Positions 1 through 8,913 of a stretch of DNA of 40,586 bases are shown piece by piece. How positions within the stretch are numbered: the stretch's first letter is position 1; every line of letters starts with the position of its first letter. The notes under the pieces were generated by a model. That model was not told the DNA's origin and searched no databases. It saw only the letters and a program-made list of their open reading frames with translations. Where the stretch lies: NCBI GenBank assembly GCA_028141225.1, contig JAOIPS010000011.1, positions 1-40,586 on the forward strand, read 5' to 3'. Origin of the DNA: Prochlorococcus sp. AH-736-L23 (GTDB lineage Bacteria > Cyanobacteriota > Cyanobacteriia > PCC-6307 > Cyanobiaceae). Both the position numbers and the translations under genes were made by a program.

Positions 1-607
1 CTTGATCTATATTTTTTAAAATTTCTACAAAAAATGACTTATTGATCCTACTTCCAAATCTAGAACTTATTTTTTTTTTGTTTACTGCTGAAATAAACTC
101 TTGATTAAGATTCAGGAAATCATCAATCCACAAATTATCTATTACATCTTTATACAAATTATCAATATTATTCTCAATATATTGATCTTGAGTCGCACTT
201 ATTTCAATACTATATTCATCAATAATATTATTACAAAAAGCATGGAACGTAATTACTTTTAACTTATAGAATTGATTTATAAAATTATCAATTTCGGAAA
301 TTATTTTTTCCTTAGATTTATCTTTATCCTCAAAATTTAGATACCAATCCTTAAGAGTATTATCTATCTTAAATTCATTATGACTTTGTAAATATAATTT
401 TAAATTATGAAATCTCAAAAGTATTTTTTCTCGTAATTCAGAACAAGTATTTTTTGTAAAACTTAGCAAGAGTATTTCATCTGGTTTAACTTTATTCTCC
501 AAAACATTTCTTAAAACTATATGTGCCAAAGTAAAACTTTTACCAGTTCCTGCACTTGCTTCTACTAATTTAAACTTATTATCTAATTTAATTTGGTTAA
601 TATCCAT
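1..607 (-). CDS. recB: RecB, N-terminal part of exodeoxyribonuclease V beta subunit (runs off the window)
   Basis: RecB is the 3'-5' helicase and nuclease subunit of the RecBCD complex, which processes double-strand breaks for recombination. Translating the minus strand from the ATG at 605-607 gives about 202 residues that stay open to the window edge. The Walker A loop EASAGTGKSFTLAH lies at about residues 18-31, and an LLLSFTKN segment at about 50 matches motif Ia of UvrD/RecB helicases. The gene follows recC and a methyltransferase gene on the same strand, so a recC-recB arrangement is likely. The helicase C-terminal and nuclease domains lie outside the window. Identification is firm from the P-loop context and the recC neighbour. 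Confidence 0.88.
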   Translation of the reverse strand, partial: MDINQIKLDNKFKLVEASAGTGKSFTLAHIVLRNVLENKVKPDEILLLSFTKNTCSELREKILLRFHNLKLYLQSHNEFKIDNTLKDWYLNFEDKDKSKEKIISEIDNFINQFYKLKVITFHAFCNNIIDEYSIEISATQDQYIENNIDNLYKDVIDNLWIDDFLNLNQEFISAVNKKKISSRFGSRINKSFFVEILKNIDQ

Positions 608-619
608 TTCTTTATTAAA

Positions 620-1093
620 TTAAACTTTGACCTCATTTTTATAAAGTAAGTAATTCTTAAATTTTTTCTTTAAATATTTCTCTTCCAAGGAAATCTTAAA
701 TTTAATTATTAAAGCTAAACTTATTGTCAAACATAAATAATATATAGATAAATTTATTATAAAAACTCCAATGGAAATAAATATTAAAGAATAGTACATA
801 GGATGACGAGTAAATCGATAAATACCTGTAGTAACTAGATTGCTATTGTTTATAGGTCTTGGGAAAGGGGATAAATTTCTACCTAAATCTTTAATTGAAA
901 CTAACATTATTATGAAAGCGATTATGATAATTAAAATACCCAGGAAATAAGAAAATGGATTTGCTTGAATTATTTGTTTTTGTGGAAGAAATTCCCATTG
1001 AAAAAAATGAAGACTAATAATAAAGAACTGTAAAAAAACAAGGATTAGATCATAAGCAGATTTAAAAAAATTTTTTAACTGAAATTTAAACAT
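620..1093 (-). CDS. ICMT/PEMT-like membrane methyltransferase
   Basis: This 157-residue membrane protein has about four hydrophobic segments (about 14-30, 46-66, 100-115 and 117-130). The motif GIYRFTRHPMYYSL at about 91-104 is the signature of isoprenylcysteine carboxyl methyltransferase and phospholipid methyltransferase-like families, where RHPxY contributes to SAM binding. The basic EEKYLKKKFKNY tail is also typical. Bacterial members methylate varied small or lipid substrates, and the substrate here is not predictable. It sits between recC and recB with 3-bp and 12-bp gaps, so it is cotranscribed with them, although no functional link to recombination is known. The family call is good; the substrate is unknown. 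Confidence 0.8.
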   Translation of the reverse strand: MFKFQLKNFFKSAYDLILVFLQFFIISLHFFQWEFLPQKQIIQANPFSYFLGILIIIIAFIIMLVSIKDLGRNLSPFPRPINNSNLVTTGIYRFTRHPMYYSLIFISIGVFIINLSIYYLCLTISLALIIKFKISLEEKYLKKKFKNYLLYKNEVKV

Positions 1094-3420
1094 TTTTTAT
1101 TTCTTTAATGCTTTAATTAGGGGACCATATAATCTGTATGATAATTGATCAAAATTATTATTTCCAAGAAAGTAATCTGGTTCTTTTTCATTACCAAAAC
1201 ACATTTTCATTTCGATATTATCTCTTTCTCCTTTAGAAAAATTTTTATTACCAATCCATTTATCTGTAAAAGCTTTTTTTTCATTTTTTGATTTTATTTT
1301 TGCTTCTACATATTTATAAGCACTTTCTGGAGGAAGAGGTAAACATTTTTCAGAATAATTTTTAAAAATATTTATGTACTCATCCAAAATTAGATTTGAT
1401 TCAGTTGCTCCGGGTGATTGAATAATTTGCGATTTATAATTGTTTTCTGTTCTAAAAATAACTTTAGTCCTTTTTATATTCCTCTTTAAAGAAGAAATAA
1501 AGAGTAATTTTATCCAAGCCTCAGTCAAACGACTTAAACTTAGTTTCGCATGAATCAATTCAATTACGGTGTCATCAGCAATTAAATATTCTTCTTTATT
1601 AGCATTTAACTTAACATAGATTTTATTAATCTTATTATGTTGGCTCAAACTTGCACATAGACTGCTTAATAAATCTTTGATTTCTTTTTCTTTTGTAAAA
1701 ATACTATTTTTGGGCATAATAATACCATTTTCAGCCAATTGATCATAAATATTTAATTCATTTAAATCATTAATAATATTATGATTATCAATCTCTATTT
1801 GCTGGATTATTTTTGTAATTAGTTGCGACTTTTGCAGATTACTTACATACTCCTCGTCTGGATGATGAATAAATATTTCCTTGGGAGAAATATTGTTTTT
1901 ATTAAGCCAATATTTTTGTGGAGTCTTGAACCAATAAATCAATTCTGATAATTTGTAATTTTTAATATCAGATTTTTTTTCATTCCAATTTATATCTTCT
2001 ATTAAAGAATAATTACTTTTAACAATCTTATCTTTATCAAGATCAATTATTTCATTTTTATTTAAATAAGAATCTTTAATTATTAGTTCTCTTTGGCTTT
2101 GGTTTAAGAAACTATCAAAAAAAGAAATTAACTCTTTTATAGGAAAAGAAACATCTAATTTTTTATTGTCTTTATCAGTTTTTACCCAAGTAACTATAAA
2201 TTTATCTCTGCAGGCAATTAACAACTCCAGAAATGCATATTTCTCTCTTTCAAAAACAGATGGATCACCCAAATGATATTTGTTTTTTAATATATTAATG
2301 TTTTCACTCTTTGGTAATTTTGGATAATTAACACTATTCATGTCTATTAGGAAGATAACCTTATGTGGAATATGCCTTGAATTCTCAATATCACTTACTA
2401 GGATCTTGTTGGCTCGTGATTTGCTTTGATATTTAACTTTATTTATGCAAGAAATTAATATTTCTCTAAAAACTTTTAACAAGATGAGATCATCAGGTAT
2501 TAAAGGTATTGCGTGATTATCAAGAATTCTATTTATTTCACTTATTTCTAAATTGAAATTTGCATTAGAATCAGCAATACTTTTTAATATAAACTTTATC
2601 TTTTCAACCCAATTCGAGTAAGAAAAAGATCCCCTTATCAAATTAATATATTTTTTTAAATGAATTAATATTTTAACCCATTTATTCAAATCCAAACTTA
2701 TATTTTTATAGCTAAATGGTTTTAAATTAAAAGTACTTAAATTTACTTCTTTGTCATAAATTAAGCCTAAAATAATTCTATTTATACACCAATCTAGAGT
2801 ATTTTTCTCTTCACCTAATCTTTCTTTATTATCTAATCCCCAATGAAAACCCGCTTGGGTAAGTAAGAAAATAATTTCATCCTTCTCAGTAATATTAAAA
2901 TCAAAAATGTTCTGAGTTACTTTTTTCGAGAGAATATAATCTATTTTTTCAAGTGTAATTTTCTCACTTGCTATTTCAGTGATGTCAATTAGAAATTCAT
3001 AAATCCCTGAAGAGTCATGATTATCCTCATCAATAAAAAAATAGGGTATCTTTTCACCATTAATTAACTCATTATTAAAGATGTACCTTAGATAAGGTTT
3101 AATTAAATTAGTTTGTGGAGATAAAACAGCAATATCACTATATTTAATATTCTCGCAAGAATTTATTATTTCTATAATTTTATTTCTTAAATATTCAAAT
3201 TGACTATTTTGATTAAAATGCTCACAAAGTAATATTGAATCATCCCTTTCACTTAAAATAAAATCAACGTTATTATTATCAATTAGTCTTTTTTGTATTT
3301 GATTAAGAAGAGGAATATCTTTCTTATTATGAAAATTATTTGTTGGATCTAGATAAATAAGATTATTTTTTAAATTTATACCTTCTGTATAAATATTTTC
3401 ATCAATTAATTTCTGAAAGT

Positions 3421-3470
3421 TTGCTCAATGGAATAGATATGAAATTAATTCATCTAATCTATTTAAGAAT
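3421..3470 (-). repeat. Inverted copy (arm 1) of a recC segment
   Basis: These 50 bases are the perfect reverse complement of 3795-3844. The match stops abruptly at both ends: 3420 versus 3845 and 3471 versus 3794 mismatch. On the recC coding strand this arm supplies non-RecC sequence, the frameshift and the TGA. Confidence 0.95.
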
Positions 3471-3794
3471 ATTTAAATTCAATTTACTTTCATTATCATC
3501 AAATTCCAACTCACCTTCAAGAAAATTTATTCTATTCCATAAATCTTCTCCAGGAGATAATAAATACAAATTTACCTTAATAAATTTTGAAAGTTCCGAA
3601 TAAAAATTAATATGTAGTTTTGATAAGTTATTATCTGAAAAAATATAAATTTGATTTGGTACTTGTAATTGAAAGTTGTTAATTTTTCTTAAATTCTTTA
3701 TTACTTCAATCATGTATAAACATGATGGCTTTTCAGATATCTTTTCCTCCAATAATTTATATAAAATAGGCTGCCAAAATTGATCTGAGTTTAA

Positions 3795-3844
3795 ATTCTT
3801 AAATAGATTAGATGAATTAATTTCATATCTATTCCATTGAGCAA
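3795..3844 (+). repeat. Native recC segment that is copied in inverted orientation at 3421-3470 (arm 2)
   Basis: This stretch lies inside the intact N-terminal recC frame, where the minus strand encodes QWNRYEINSSNLFKNL. It is therefore the donor, and 3421-3470 is the derived copy. The two arms are separated by 324 bases. Confidence 0.93.
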
Positions 3845-4306
3845 TCATTTCAGGTCTAAAAATCAGATAATCAATAAAATTATTCGTGATCTTTTTTGTC
3901 AGATTGTATAAGTCGCCATCAATTGTCTTTTTATTATCCAAATATTTATTAATCCAATTTCTAAGCGGAAATGATTCTTTAAAGCTATTTAATTCTTCCA
4001 AGGAATCAATAATGCCCCATTTAATTGACTCAAAATTCCATGCGCTCATATCAATTGCAGGGAAAAAATTTGTCAATAAAGATTCGGTATACGTTGATAT
4101 TGTCTTTAATTCATAAAGAGCACTTATCTTGTTTTTTATAGTTATTTGTTCACGTAACCAATTCCCCAAAAAGTAATTGGGGACTACTATTTCTAATTTC
4201 TCATTTATAGGCGGAGGACATGTTTTTAATTCTTCTGCCAACAGCTCACTTATCACTTCAATTTTGTTTGACTTATATAGATTGAGCAATTTACTGGCTG
4301 TTTATA

Positions 4307-4624
4307 TTACTCAACTTTAAATGGATCAGTTATTTCTGCATTAGGAAATTCGAATTCCCCAACAGCAACAAACTCTAAACGCAGCTTTAAAAAAGTTATA
4401 AATTTTTTATCCGTCGATAATATAGCTGCTGGGGGTGATGGAATCTTTGCTTTTAGATCAACAAATTGGATAGTTTGCAAAAATGATGGATTTTTTAAAA
4501 GCCAAAAATCTATTTCTTTATTATTCTCTTTATAATTCCTCATCCTCTCTTTCAAAATCTCCTCAATTGGTTCTTCAACAGTTAAAAACTTTTCACTTGC
4601 TGCGACGAAAAAATATGTTGTCAT
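4307..4624 (-). CDS. ycf54: Ycf54-like protein, accessory to Mg-protoporphyrin IX monomethyl ester cyclase
   Basis: Ycf54 (DUF2488) is a soluble partner needed for accumulation and activity of the oxygen-dependent AcsF cyclase, which forms the fifth ring of chlorophyll. The 105-residue length fits. The family pattern is visible: TTYFFVAASEKFLTVEEP at the start, LKERMRNYKENNKEIDFW in the middle, and STDKKFITFLKLRLEFVAVG near residues 67-90. It lies 8 bp after pdxJ and just before recC on the same strand. No odd features. Confidence is high because nearly the whole length follows the family pattern. Confidence 0.92.
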   Translation of the reverse strand: MTTYFFVAASEKFLTVEEPIEEILKERMRNYKENNKEIDFWLLKNPSFLQTIQFVDLKAKIPSPPAAILSTDKKFITFLKLRLEFVAVGEFEFPNAEITDPFKVE

Positions 4625-4632
4625 TTTGGAAA

Positions 4633-5349
4633 TTAATTTGATGTAATTAGGGACTTCATCTCACGTACAGACTTTTCTAATCCTATCGCTAAAGCCCTTG
4701 CAACAATACTATGGCCTATGTTTAACTCGTTCATATTGTTAATTGATGCAATTTTTTTAACATTATTGTAGTTAAGGCCATGACCAGCATTAACAACTAA
4801 TCCAAGGTCATTTGCTAAATGTGTAGACTCTATAATCCTTTGGAGCTCTTTATACTGTTCAGAACCTGATAGTTCAGCATATTTTCCAGTATGTAATTCT
4901 ATAAAATCAAACCCTATTTCTTTGGAATAATTTATCTGTTCATCAAGAGGATCAATAAATGCACTTAATTCTATATTTGAATCCTTTAAATTCCCAACAG
5001 CCTTCTTAAGGTATTGCACATTACTTTTTAAATCCAACCCGCCTTCAGTAGTAACTTCCTCTCTTTTCTCAGGTACAAGCGTTACATAATCGGGGCGAAT
5101 TTTTTTTGCAATTTCTAACATTTCTTCTGTAGCAGCCATCTCTAAATTTAGTTTTGTTTTTATAGTCTCTTTAAGAAGAAATACGTCTCTATCTTGTATA
5201 TGTCTTCTATCTTCTCTTAGATGCACTGTTATGGAATCTGCCCCTCCTAATTCAGCTAAAAAAGCAAATTGCACAGGGTCAGGCTCGACAGTTTTCCTTG
5301 CTTGCCTTACATTTGCAATATGATCAATGTTTACGCCTAAAGTAGCCAT
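4633..5349 (-). CDS. pdxJ: Pyridoxine 5'-phosphate synthase
   Basis: PdxJ condenses 1-deoxy-xylulose 5-phosphate with 3-amino-1-hydroxyacetone 1-phosphate to make pyridoxine 5'-phosphate in the DXP-dependent vitamin B6 pathway. The 238-residue TIM-barrel protein begins with TLGVNIDHIANVRQARK, the hallmark first strand. ITVHLREDRRHIQDRD, VTLVPEKREEVTTEGG and VVNAGHGLNYNNV follow in the expected order. The length equals the family norm. It heads a minus-strand run with ycf54 and recC. The gap to plsC, transcribed in the other direction, is only 100 bp, so the two promoters share that space. Confidence 0.97.
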   Translation of the reverse strand: MATLGVNIDHIANVRQARKTVEPDPVQFAFLAELGGADSITVHLREDRRHIQDRDVFLLKETIKTKLNLEMAATEEMLEIAKKIRPDYVTLVPEKREEVTTEGGLDLKSNVQYLKKAVGNLKDSNIELSAFIDPLDEQINYSKEIGFDFIELHTGKYAELSGSEQYKELQRIIESTHLANDLGLVVNAGHGLNYNNVKKIASINNMNELNIGHSIVARALAIGLEKSVREMKSLITSN

Positions 5350-5449
5350 AATTTTAAAAATCTTAGTTTCTAGACAATCTAGTAACCGCCCAATAATAGC
5401 TAATAAAAAAAGTCAAACACTTAAATTATTAATATATAATAAATAGAAC

Positions 5450-6124
5450 TTGAAGAGGAATTCATTAAATATTTGGTATAAAATCAACCCTTTATTGGGA
5501 TTTATTGCAATGTTCGTTACTCAGGACGTTGTTTTGAGATTCTTTTTTAGAAAAAAGAAAATATTAAAAAATGGTTTTTCGATTCCCATAAATTCCTCTA
5601 TCATTTTGGCTCCAACCCACAGATCAAGATGGGATGGCTTAATACTCACAATGGCTATGGGAAGAAGAGTAACAAAAAAGGATTGTAGATTTATGGTTAC
5701 TAAATCCGAAATGAAAGGAATACAAGGTTGGTTTTTAAAAAGACTTGGATGTTTCTCAATAAATCAATTATCGCCATCTCTCTCAGCTTTAAGATATGCG
5801 ATTGATCTTATAGAAAAAGGAGAACAACTAGTTGTTTTCCCCGAAGGAAAGATTAATAAATATGGAAAAAAATTAGTTCTAAAAGAAGGACTATATAGAT
5901 TAGCTAGATTAGCTACCAAAAAAACAACTTCTATTAATATCATTCCAATTGGAATTGCTTACAGCAAAATACCTCCGAACTTTAGGGGCGAATTTTGTTT
6001 ATCATTTGGAAAACCAATACCAATTAATGACTACTCAAACTTTACGATCAAGGACTTTAATAAACTTCTAAATGAAAAAATGACTCAAGAGGAAGAAAAA
6101 GCGTTAAAAAATGTAGGTAGATGA
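5450..6124 (+). CDS. plsC: PlsC-family acyltransferase (1-acyl-glycerol-3-phosphate acyltransferase-like)
   Basis: This family transfers an acyl chain to lysophosphatidic acid to make phosphatidic acid at the membrane. The catalytic HX4D motif is seen as HRSRWD at residues 57-62, and the substrate-binding block FPEGKIN at about 130. LGCFSIN and IIPIGIAY fit the remaining family blocks. A hydrophobic N-terminus (about 12-33) suggests membrane contact. The start chosen is a TTG at 5450; no strong ribosome-binding site is visible, and the next in-frame ATG (residue 22) would cut the hydrophobic part. The 224-residue length is normal. It is divergent from pdxJ. Confidence 0.85.
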   Translation: MKRNSLNIWYKINPLLGFIAMFVTQDVVLRFFFRKKKILKNGFSIPINSSIILAPTHRSRWDGLILTMAMGRRVTKKDCRFMVTKSEMKGIQGWFLKRLGCFSINQLSPSLSALRYAIDLIEKGEQLVVFPEGKINKYGKKLVLKEGLYRLARLATKKTTSINIIPIGIAYSKIPPNFRGEFCLSFGKPIPINDYSNFTIKDFNKLLNEKMTQEEEKALKNVGR

Positions 6125-6167
6125 ATCTGCAATAAGTTACTATGAACTTTAATAATTGAAATAGAGA

Positions 6168-6683
6168 ATGAAATTCTTAAAATTAATCCCAATTTTTTTT
6201 ATATTTTTTGGAAATTTTGCTTACAAAAATGAAGTTCATGCAGAAATAAAGAATCCAGAAGACTTCAGAGTCCTTTCAAATGAGAGTAAAAAGCTTTCCA
6301 TCTCAAACGTTGAATATTTTATAAAAGAAGGTGATAAATATATTAAAAACGGGGATTTTGAAAAAGCTAAGGATTTTTATTTAGACGCTAGACAATTAGC
6401 AAAGCAACTTGCTTCTTTTTATTCTGATCTAAATTCATCATTCAAAGGGATTGATGCGAGAATACCAAATGAAATGCGAAGGAAAGGTAAGCAAACATTG
6501 CAAATTTTGGCAGAATCAAATGAGAGATTAGCCTCTTTGTATTTAAAAACTGATAAGCCTGAGGTTGCAGTACCCTTACTTGTTGAAACAATTAGAATAA
6601 TGTCACCCAATAGTCTAGAAGGTAAAGAAGCTTATGAAAGATTGATCCAACTAGGATTCGTCGAGACAAAATACAAAGGTTAA
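6168..6683 (+). CDS. Secreted or periplasmic helical (TPR-like) protein of unknown function
   Basis: This 171-residue protein starts with a clear signal peptide: basic MKFLK, a hydrophobic core IPIFFIFFGNFAY, and a likely cut after about residue 25 (VHA). The mature part is helical. VEYFIKEGDKYIKNGDFEKA and DARQLAKQLASFY look like a TPR-type pair, and a second helical pair lies at about 120-160 (ERLASLYLKTDKPEVAVPLL). The gene sits between plsC and bolA on the plus strand, with a 12-bp gap to bolA. I do not recognise a named family; it looks like a cyanobacterial conserved hypothetical. Confidence applies to it being a real exported protein. Confidence 0.75.
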   Translation: MKFLKLIPIFFIFFGNFAYKNEVHAEIKNPEDFRVLSNESKKLSISNVEYFIKEGDKYIKNGDFEKAKDFYLDARQLAKQLASFYSDLNSSFKGIDARIPNEMRRKGKQTLQILAESNERLASLYLKTDKPEVAVPLLVETIRIMSPNSLEGKEAYERLIQLGFVETKYKG

Positions 6684-6695
6684 TTAAATTTTACT

Positions 6696-6926
6696 ATGAT
6701 TACGAAAACAGAGGTTATTAAGTTAATCACTAAAAAAATCCCAAGTTCCCAAGTTTTTGTTGAAAACCTCAAGGGAAATGATCATTTGCAAGTAACTGTT
6801 ATTGCATCTGAATTCAATGGATTATCATTAGTTAAACAACACCAGCTAGTATATTCTGCTTTGAAGGAAGAATTAGCTTCAGAGGCTATACATGCACTGG
6901 CATTAAAAACAGAAACTCCAAATTGA
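6696..6926 (+). CDS. bolA: BolA-like protein
   Basis: BolA proteins partner CGFS monothiol glutaredoxins in binding and trafficking [2Fe-2S] clusters. The 76-residue protein has the class II helix-turn-helix-like fold pattern: NLKGNDHLQVTVIASEFNGL, then LVKQHQLVYSALKEEL, then IHALALKTETP. The conserved BolA blocks around HLQV and HALALKT are obvious. It is 3 bp upstream of the CGFS glutaredoxin gene, which is the classic pairing and supports a shared iron-sulfur or iron-sensing role. Confidence 0.93.
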   Translation: MITKTEVIKLITKKIPSSQVFVENLKGNDHLQVTVIASEFNGLSLVKQHQLVYSALKEELASEAIHALALKTETPN

Positions 6927-6929
6927 ATT

Positions 6930-7253
6930 ATGGACAACCTAACAAAAGATAAAATACAAAAACTGATTGATTCTAATCCAGTGATGGTTTTCATGAAAGG
7001 GACAAAATTAATGCCTCAATGCGGTTTTTCCAACAATGTAGTTCAAATATTAAATTCCTTAGGGGTAGAATTTGATACTTTTGATGTTTTAAGTGATTTC
7101 GCTGTAAGAGAAGGTATCAAAGAATATTCAGATTGGCCAACAATTCCTCAAGTCTACTTAAAGGGAGAATTTCTTGGTGGATCAGACATTCTTATTGAGA
7201 TGTACAACTCTGGATCTCTTAAAGAAAAAATAGAAATTGAATTAGCGTCTTAA
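6930..7253 (+). CDS. grxD: Monothiol CGFS glutaredoxin (Grx4/GrxD type)
   Basis: CGFS glutaredoxins carry labile [2Fe-2S] clusters with glutathione, often together with BolA. The 107-residue sequence has the active motif PQCGFS with Cys31. GTKLMP before it, [16 protein letters not shown] (the cis-Pro and glutathione site) at about 71-86, and GSDIL follow as in the family. It is preceded by bolA at 3 bp, so the two are an operon. A similar gene pair is standard in marine picocyanobacteria. No anomalies. Confidence 0.95.
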   Translation: MDNLTKDKIQKLIDSNPVMVFMKGTKLMPQCGFSNNVVQILNSLGVEFDTFDVLSDFAVREGIKEYSDWPTIPQVYLKGEFLGGSDILIEMYNSGSLKEKIEIELAS

Positions 7254-7301
7254 GACAATTAGTGAGTATAAATACTGTATTGATTAATAAAAATTAATAT
7301 T

Positions 7302-7571
7302 TTAAATCTTTTTTTTATTAAAAAATCCTTTATTTCCATCTCCATCTGGATCTATAAAACTTGACGGATCTAAAATCCATCTTTCAATTAATCTTTCTAA
7401 TTTCTCTTGATCCTTTTGCTCTAAACTATTGCAATTCCTTAATGCTTGGAGATAACCATCACTATATAATTTAAGATCAGATGGGCTATGAAAACGAGTA
7501 ACTAAGTCCTGGCAACTATCGCAAATTGATTGAAAGTGACGAATTGCTTTGGGGTTTTCAAATGATGTCAT
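7302..7571 (-). CDS. Conserved cyanobacterial protein, DUF6761-like
   Basis: This 89-residue soluble protein matches the pattern I recall for a cyanobacteria-only family: an AIRHFQSICDSC start, a middle LKLYSDGYLQALRNCNSLE block, then a KLERLIERWILDPSSF block. The acidic and lysine-rich tail DPDGDGNKGF is unstructured. It is convergent with grxD and divergent from the response regulator gene (86-bp gap). Function is unknown. The family number is from memory and less sure than the statement that this is a real, conserved gene. Confidence 0.7.
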   Translation of the reverse strand: MTSFENPKAIRHFQSICDSCQDLVTRFHSPSDLKLYSDGYLQALRNCNSLEQKDQEKLERLIERWILDPSSFIDPDGDGNKGFFNKKKI

Positions 7572-7657
7572 AATTCGATAAATTCTGCTTTTTATTTTGC
7601 ATTTGTTATACCTTATTAAGAACGATCAAAAATTGCCCGGCCAAACAGTAATTAAGA

Positions 7658-8395
7658 ATGCAATCAACTGAGCAAATCTTAGCTTCAACTCCTGGCAGTT
7701 CACAATTGCCTACGAGCTCCCAAACTCCCTCAAGAGTTCTAGTTGTTGAACCTCACCCCACACTTAGAACAGTTCTTGTGCAAAGGCTTCGCCAAGATGG
7801 CCATTTAGCAGCAGCAGTTGGCACAGCTGCAGAAGCTATTGACTTATGCAGAGAACAATCACCTGACTTATTAGTTAGCGCAGAAATCCTCGAGCAGAAT
7901 ACTGCAATGAGACTAGCCCAACAACTGGGGTCTTCAGTCATAGTTTTAACCGCAAGATCAGGTGTTGAAGCATTAGTAAATCTATTAGATGAAGGGGCCG
8001 ATGATGTTCTCAGAAAACCTTTTGGACTCGAAGAGCTTGCAGCACGATGCAGAACACTCCTTAAAAGAGGAAGAATAGGATTACAAGAAAAAGTGGAGGT
8101 TGGTCCTTTAGAGGTTCATCTTCTTTTAAGACAAGTTACCCTAAGCGAGAAGCCCGTAGAATTAAGCCCTAGGGAGTTTGCGCTGCTTTGCGCCCTTCTA
8201 ATGCCACCTGGAATGGTAAGAAGTCGTCAAGAGCTCTTAAGGATGGCCTGGCCGCCTTTCAGTGGTGGACCTAGGTCTGTAGATACTCAGGTATTAACTT
8301 TGAGAAGAAAATTAGAACAGGCTGGATTGGGAGAAGGAGGGGGAATAACCACTGTTAGACAACAAGGTTATAGATTCAGTATTGATAATATTTAA
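7658..8395 (+). CDS. OmpR/PhoB-type response regulator with a degenerate receiver
   Basis: A DNA-binding transcription factor of 245 residues. A receiver fold (about 26-136) is followed by a winged helix (about 145-243, with LSPREFALL, VRSRQELLRMAW, VDTQVLTLRRKLEQ and the TVRQQGYRF wing). The usual acidic pair DD is EP (31-32), and the phosphoacceptor Asp expected in PDLxxxD is Ala75 (PDLLVSA), although Thr98 and Lys120 are kept. Classical phosphorylation is therefore unlikely. Base and codon use is clearly less A+T-rich than its neighbours, as often seen for highly conserved regulators. A Ser/Pro/Thr-rich 25-residue leader precedes the receiver. The TAA overlaps the stop of the convergent gene. 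Confidence 0.88.
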   Translation: MQSTEQILASTPGSSQLPTSSQTPSRVLVVEPHPTLRTVLVQRLRQDGHLAAAVGTAAEAIDLCREQSPDLLVSAEILEQNTAMRLAQQLGSSVIVLTARSGVEALVNLLDEGADDVLRKPFGLEELAARCRTLLKRGRIGLQEKVEVGPLEVHLLLRQVTLSEKPVELSPREFALLCALLMPPGMVRSRQELLRMAWPPFSGGPRSVDTQVLTLRRKLEQAGLGEGGGITTVRQQGYRFSIDNI

Positions 8396-8898
8396 TTTAG
8401 AAAAGCAAAAAGTTCACCAAATATCATAAAAACTGATAGTAGTGTCAGTAATTTATATGTCCATAATGGTGAAATGTAAGATATTTCATTAATAGCAATT
8501 CCAGTATTATTTGAAACAATTAATAAGAATTTTTCAAAGTTTTCCACTCTTTGTGGAACAAGAAAATTATCGCCTTGAAAAGTATTAAAGTAATAAACTT
8601 TACTACCCTGACTGGTCGGTAAAGATTTGATTAACTTAATATCTTTCCAAGAAATCTCCCAATTTTTTTTCCCTAATAATTTTGAAATAAAGCTACTTTT
8701 ATATGAAATTTTTTTACTGCAAGTTTCTACGTAATCACTAGTGATATTGATTATCAAATAAAGTCCTAAAGCAAAAATTATAAAAGAGGGGATTTTTAAT
8801 TTTTCTATTGAAATAAATGGTAAGGGTATTGTAAGCGCTAAATAAAGAGAAATTAACGAACTTTTCACAAAAAAAAGAGTTTTAAATTTTTCTATCAT
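8392..8898 (-). CDS. Membrane protein of unknown function (photosynthesis-assembly type pattern)
   Basis: This 168-residue protein has hydrophobic segments at about 13-30, 37-52 and 150-166. The central soluble part contains WEISWKDIKLIKSLPTSQGSKVYYF and a VPQRVENFEKFL stretch, where a residue pattern of PH-like cyanobacterial membrane proteins is possible. I do not recognise a named family. It lies 15 bp downstream of the carotenoid isomerase gene on the same strand, suggesting cotranscription. Its stop codon shares the TTAA tetramer with the stop of the convergent response regulator. Confidence 0.7.
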   Translation of the reverse strand: MIEKFKTLFFVKSSLISLYLALTIPLPFISIEKLKIPSFIIFALGLYLIINITSDYVETCSKKISYKSSFISKLLGKKNWEISWKDIKLIKSLPTSQGSKVYYFNTFQGDNFLVPQRVENFEKFLLIVSNNTGIAINEISYISPLWTYKLLTLLSVFMIFGELFAFLN

Positions 8899-8913
8899 TT
8901 CAGAATCATCCTT

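Larger units (their letters stand above)
1097..4289 (-). pseudogene. recC: RecC, exodeoxyribonuclease V gamma subunit, disrupted by a 50-bp inverted insertion/replacement
   Basis: RecC is the scaffold and Chi-recognition subunit of RecBCD. The N-terminal piece runs from a TTG at 4289 (LNLYKSNKIEVI...) for 276 codons to a stop at 3459-3461. The rest continues in another frame down to 1097, with EGINLKNNLIYLDP at about 3.35 kb, LSPQTNLIKPYL at about 3.13 kb, and the C-terminal half below 2695. Joined, this spans about 1,064 codons, the usual RecC length. The break coincides exactly with 3421-3470, the reverse complement of 3795-3844 inside the same gene. The inverted copy causes a net frameshift, plus an in-frame TGA at 3425-3427. 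The flanking sequence on both sides is still RecC-like, so the lesion is recent or is an amplification/assembly artefact. As written, no full RecC is made. Confidence 0.85.

Noticed and set aside
3421-3603. Plus-strand open frame over the recC break
   Set aside because: It is the mirror of recC coding sequence and begins in the inverted copy; it has no ribosome-binding site and no protein-like features.
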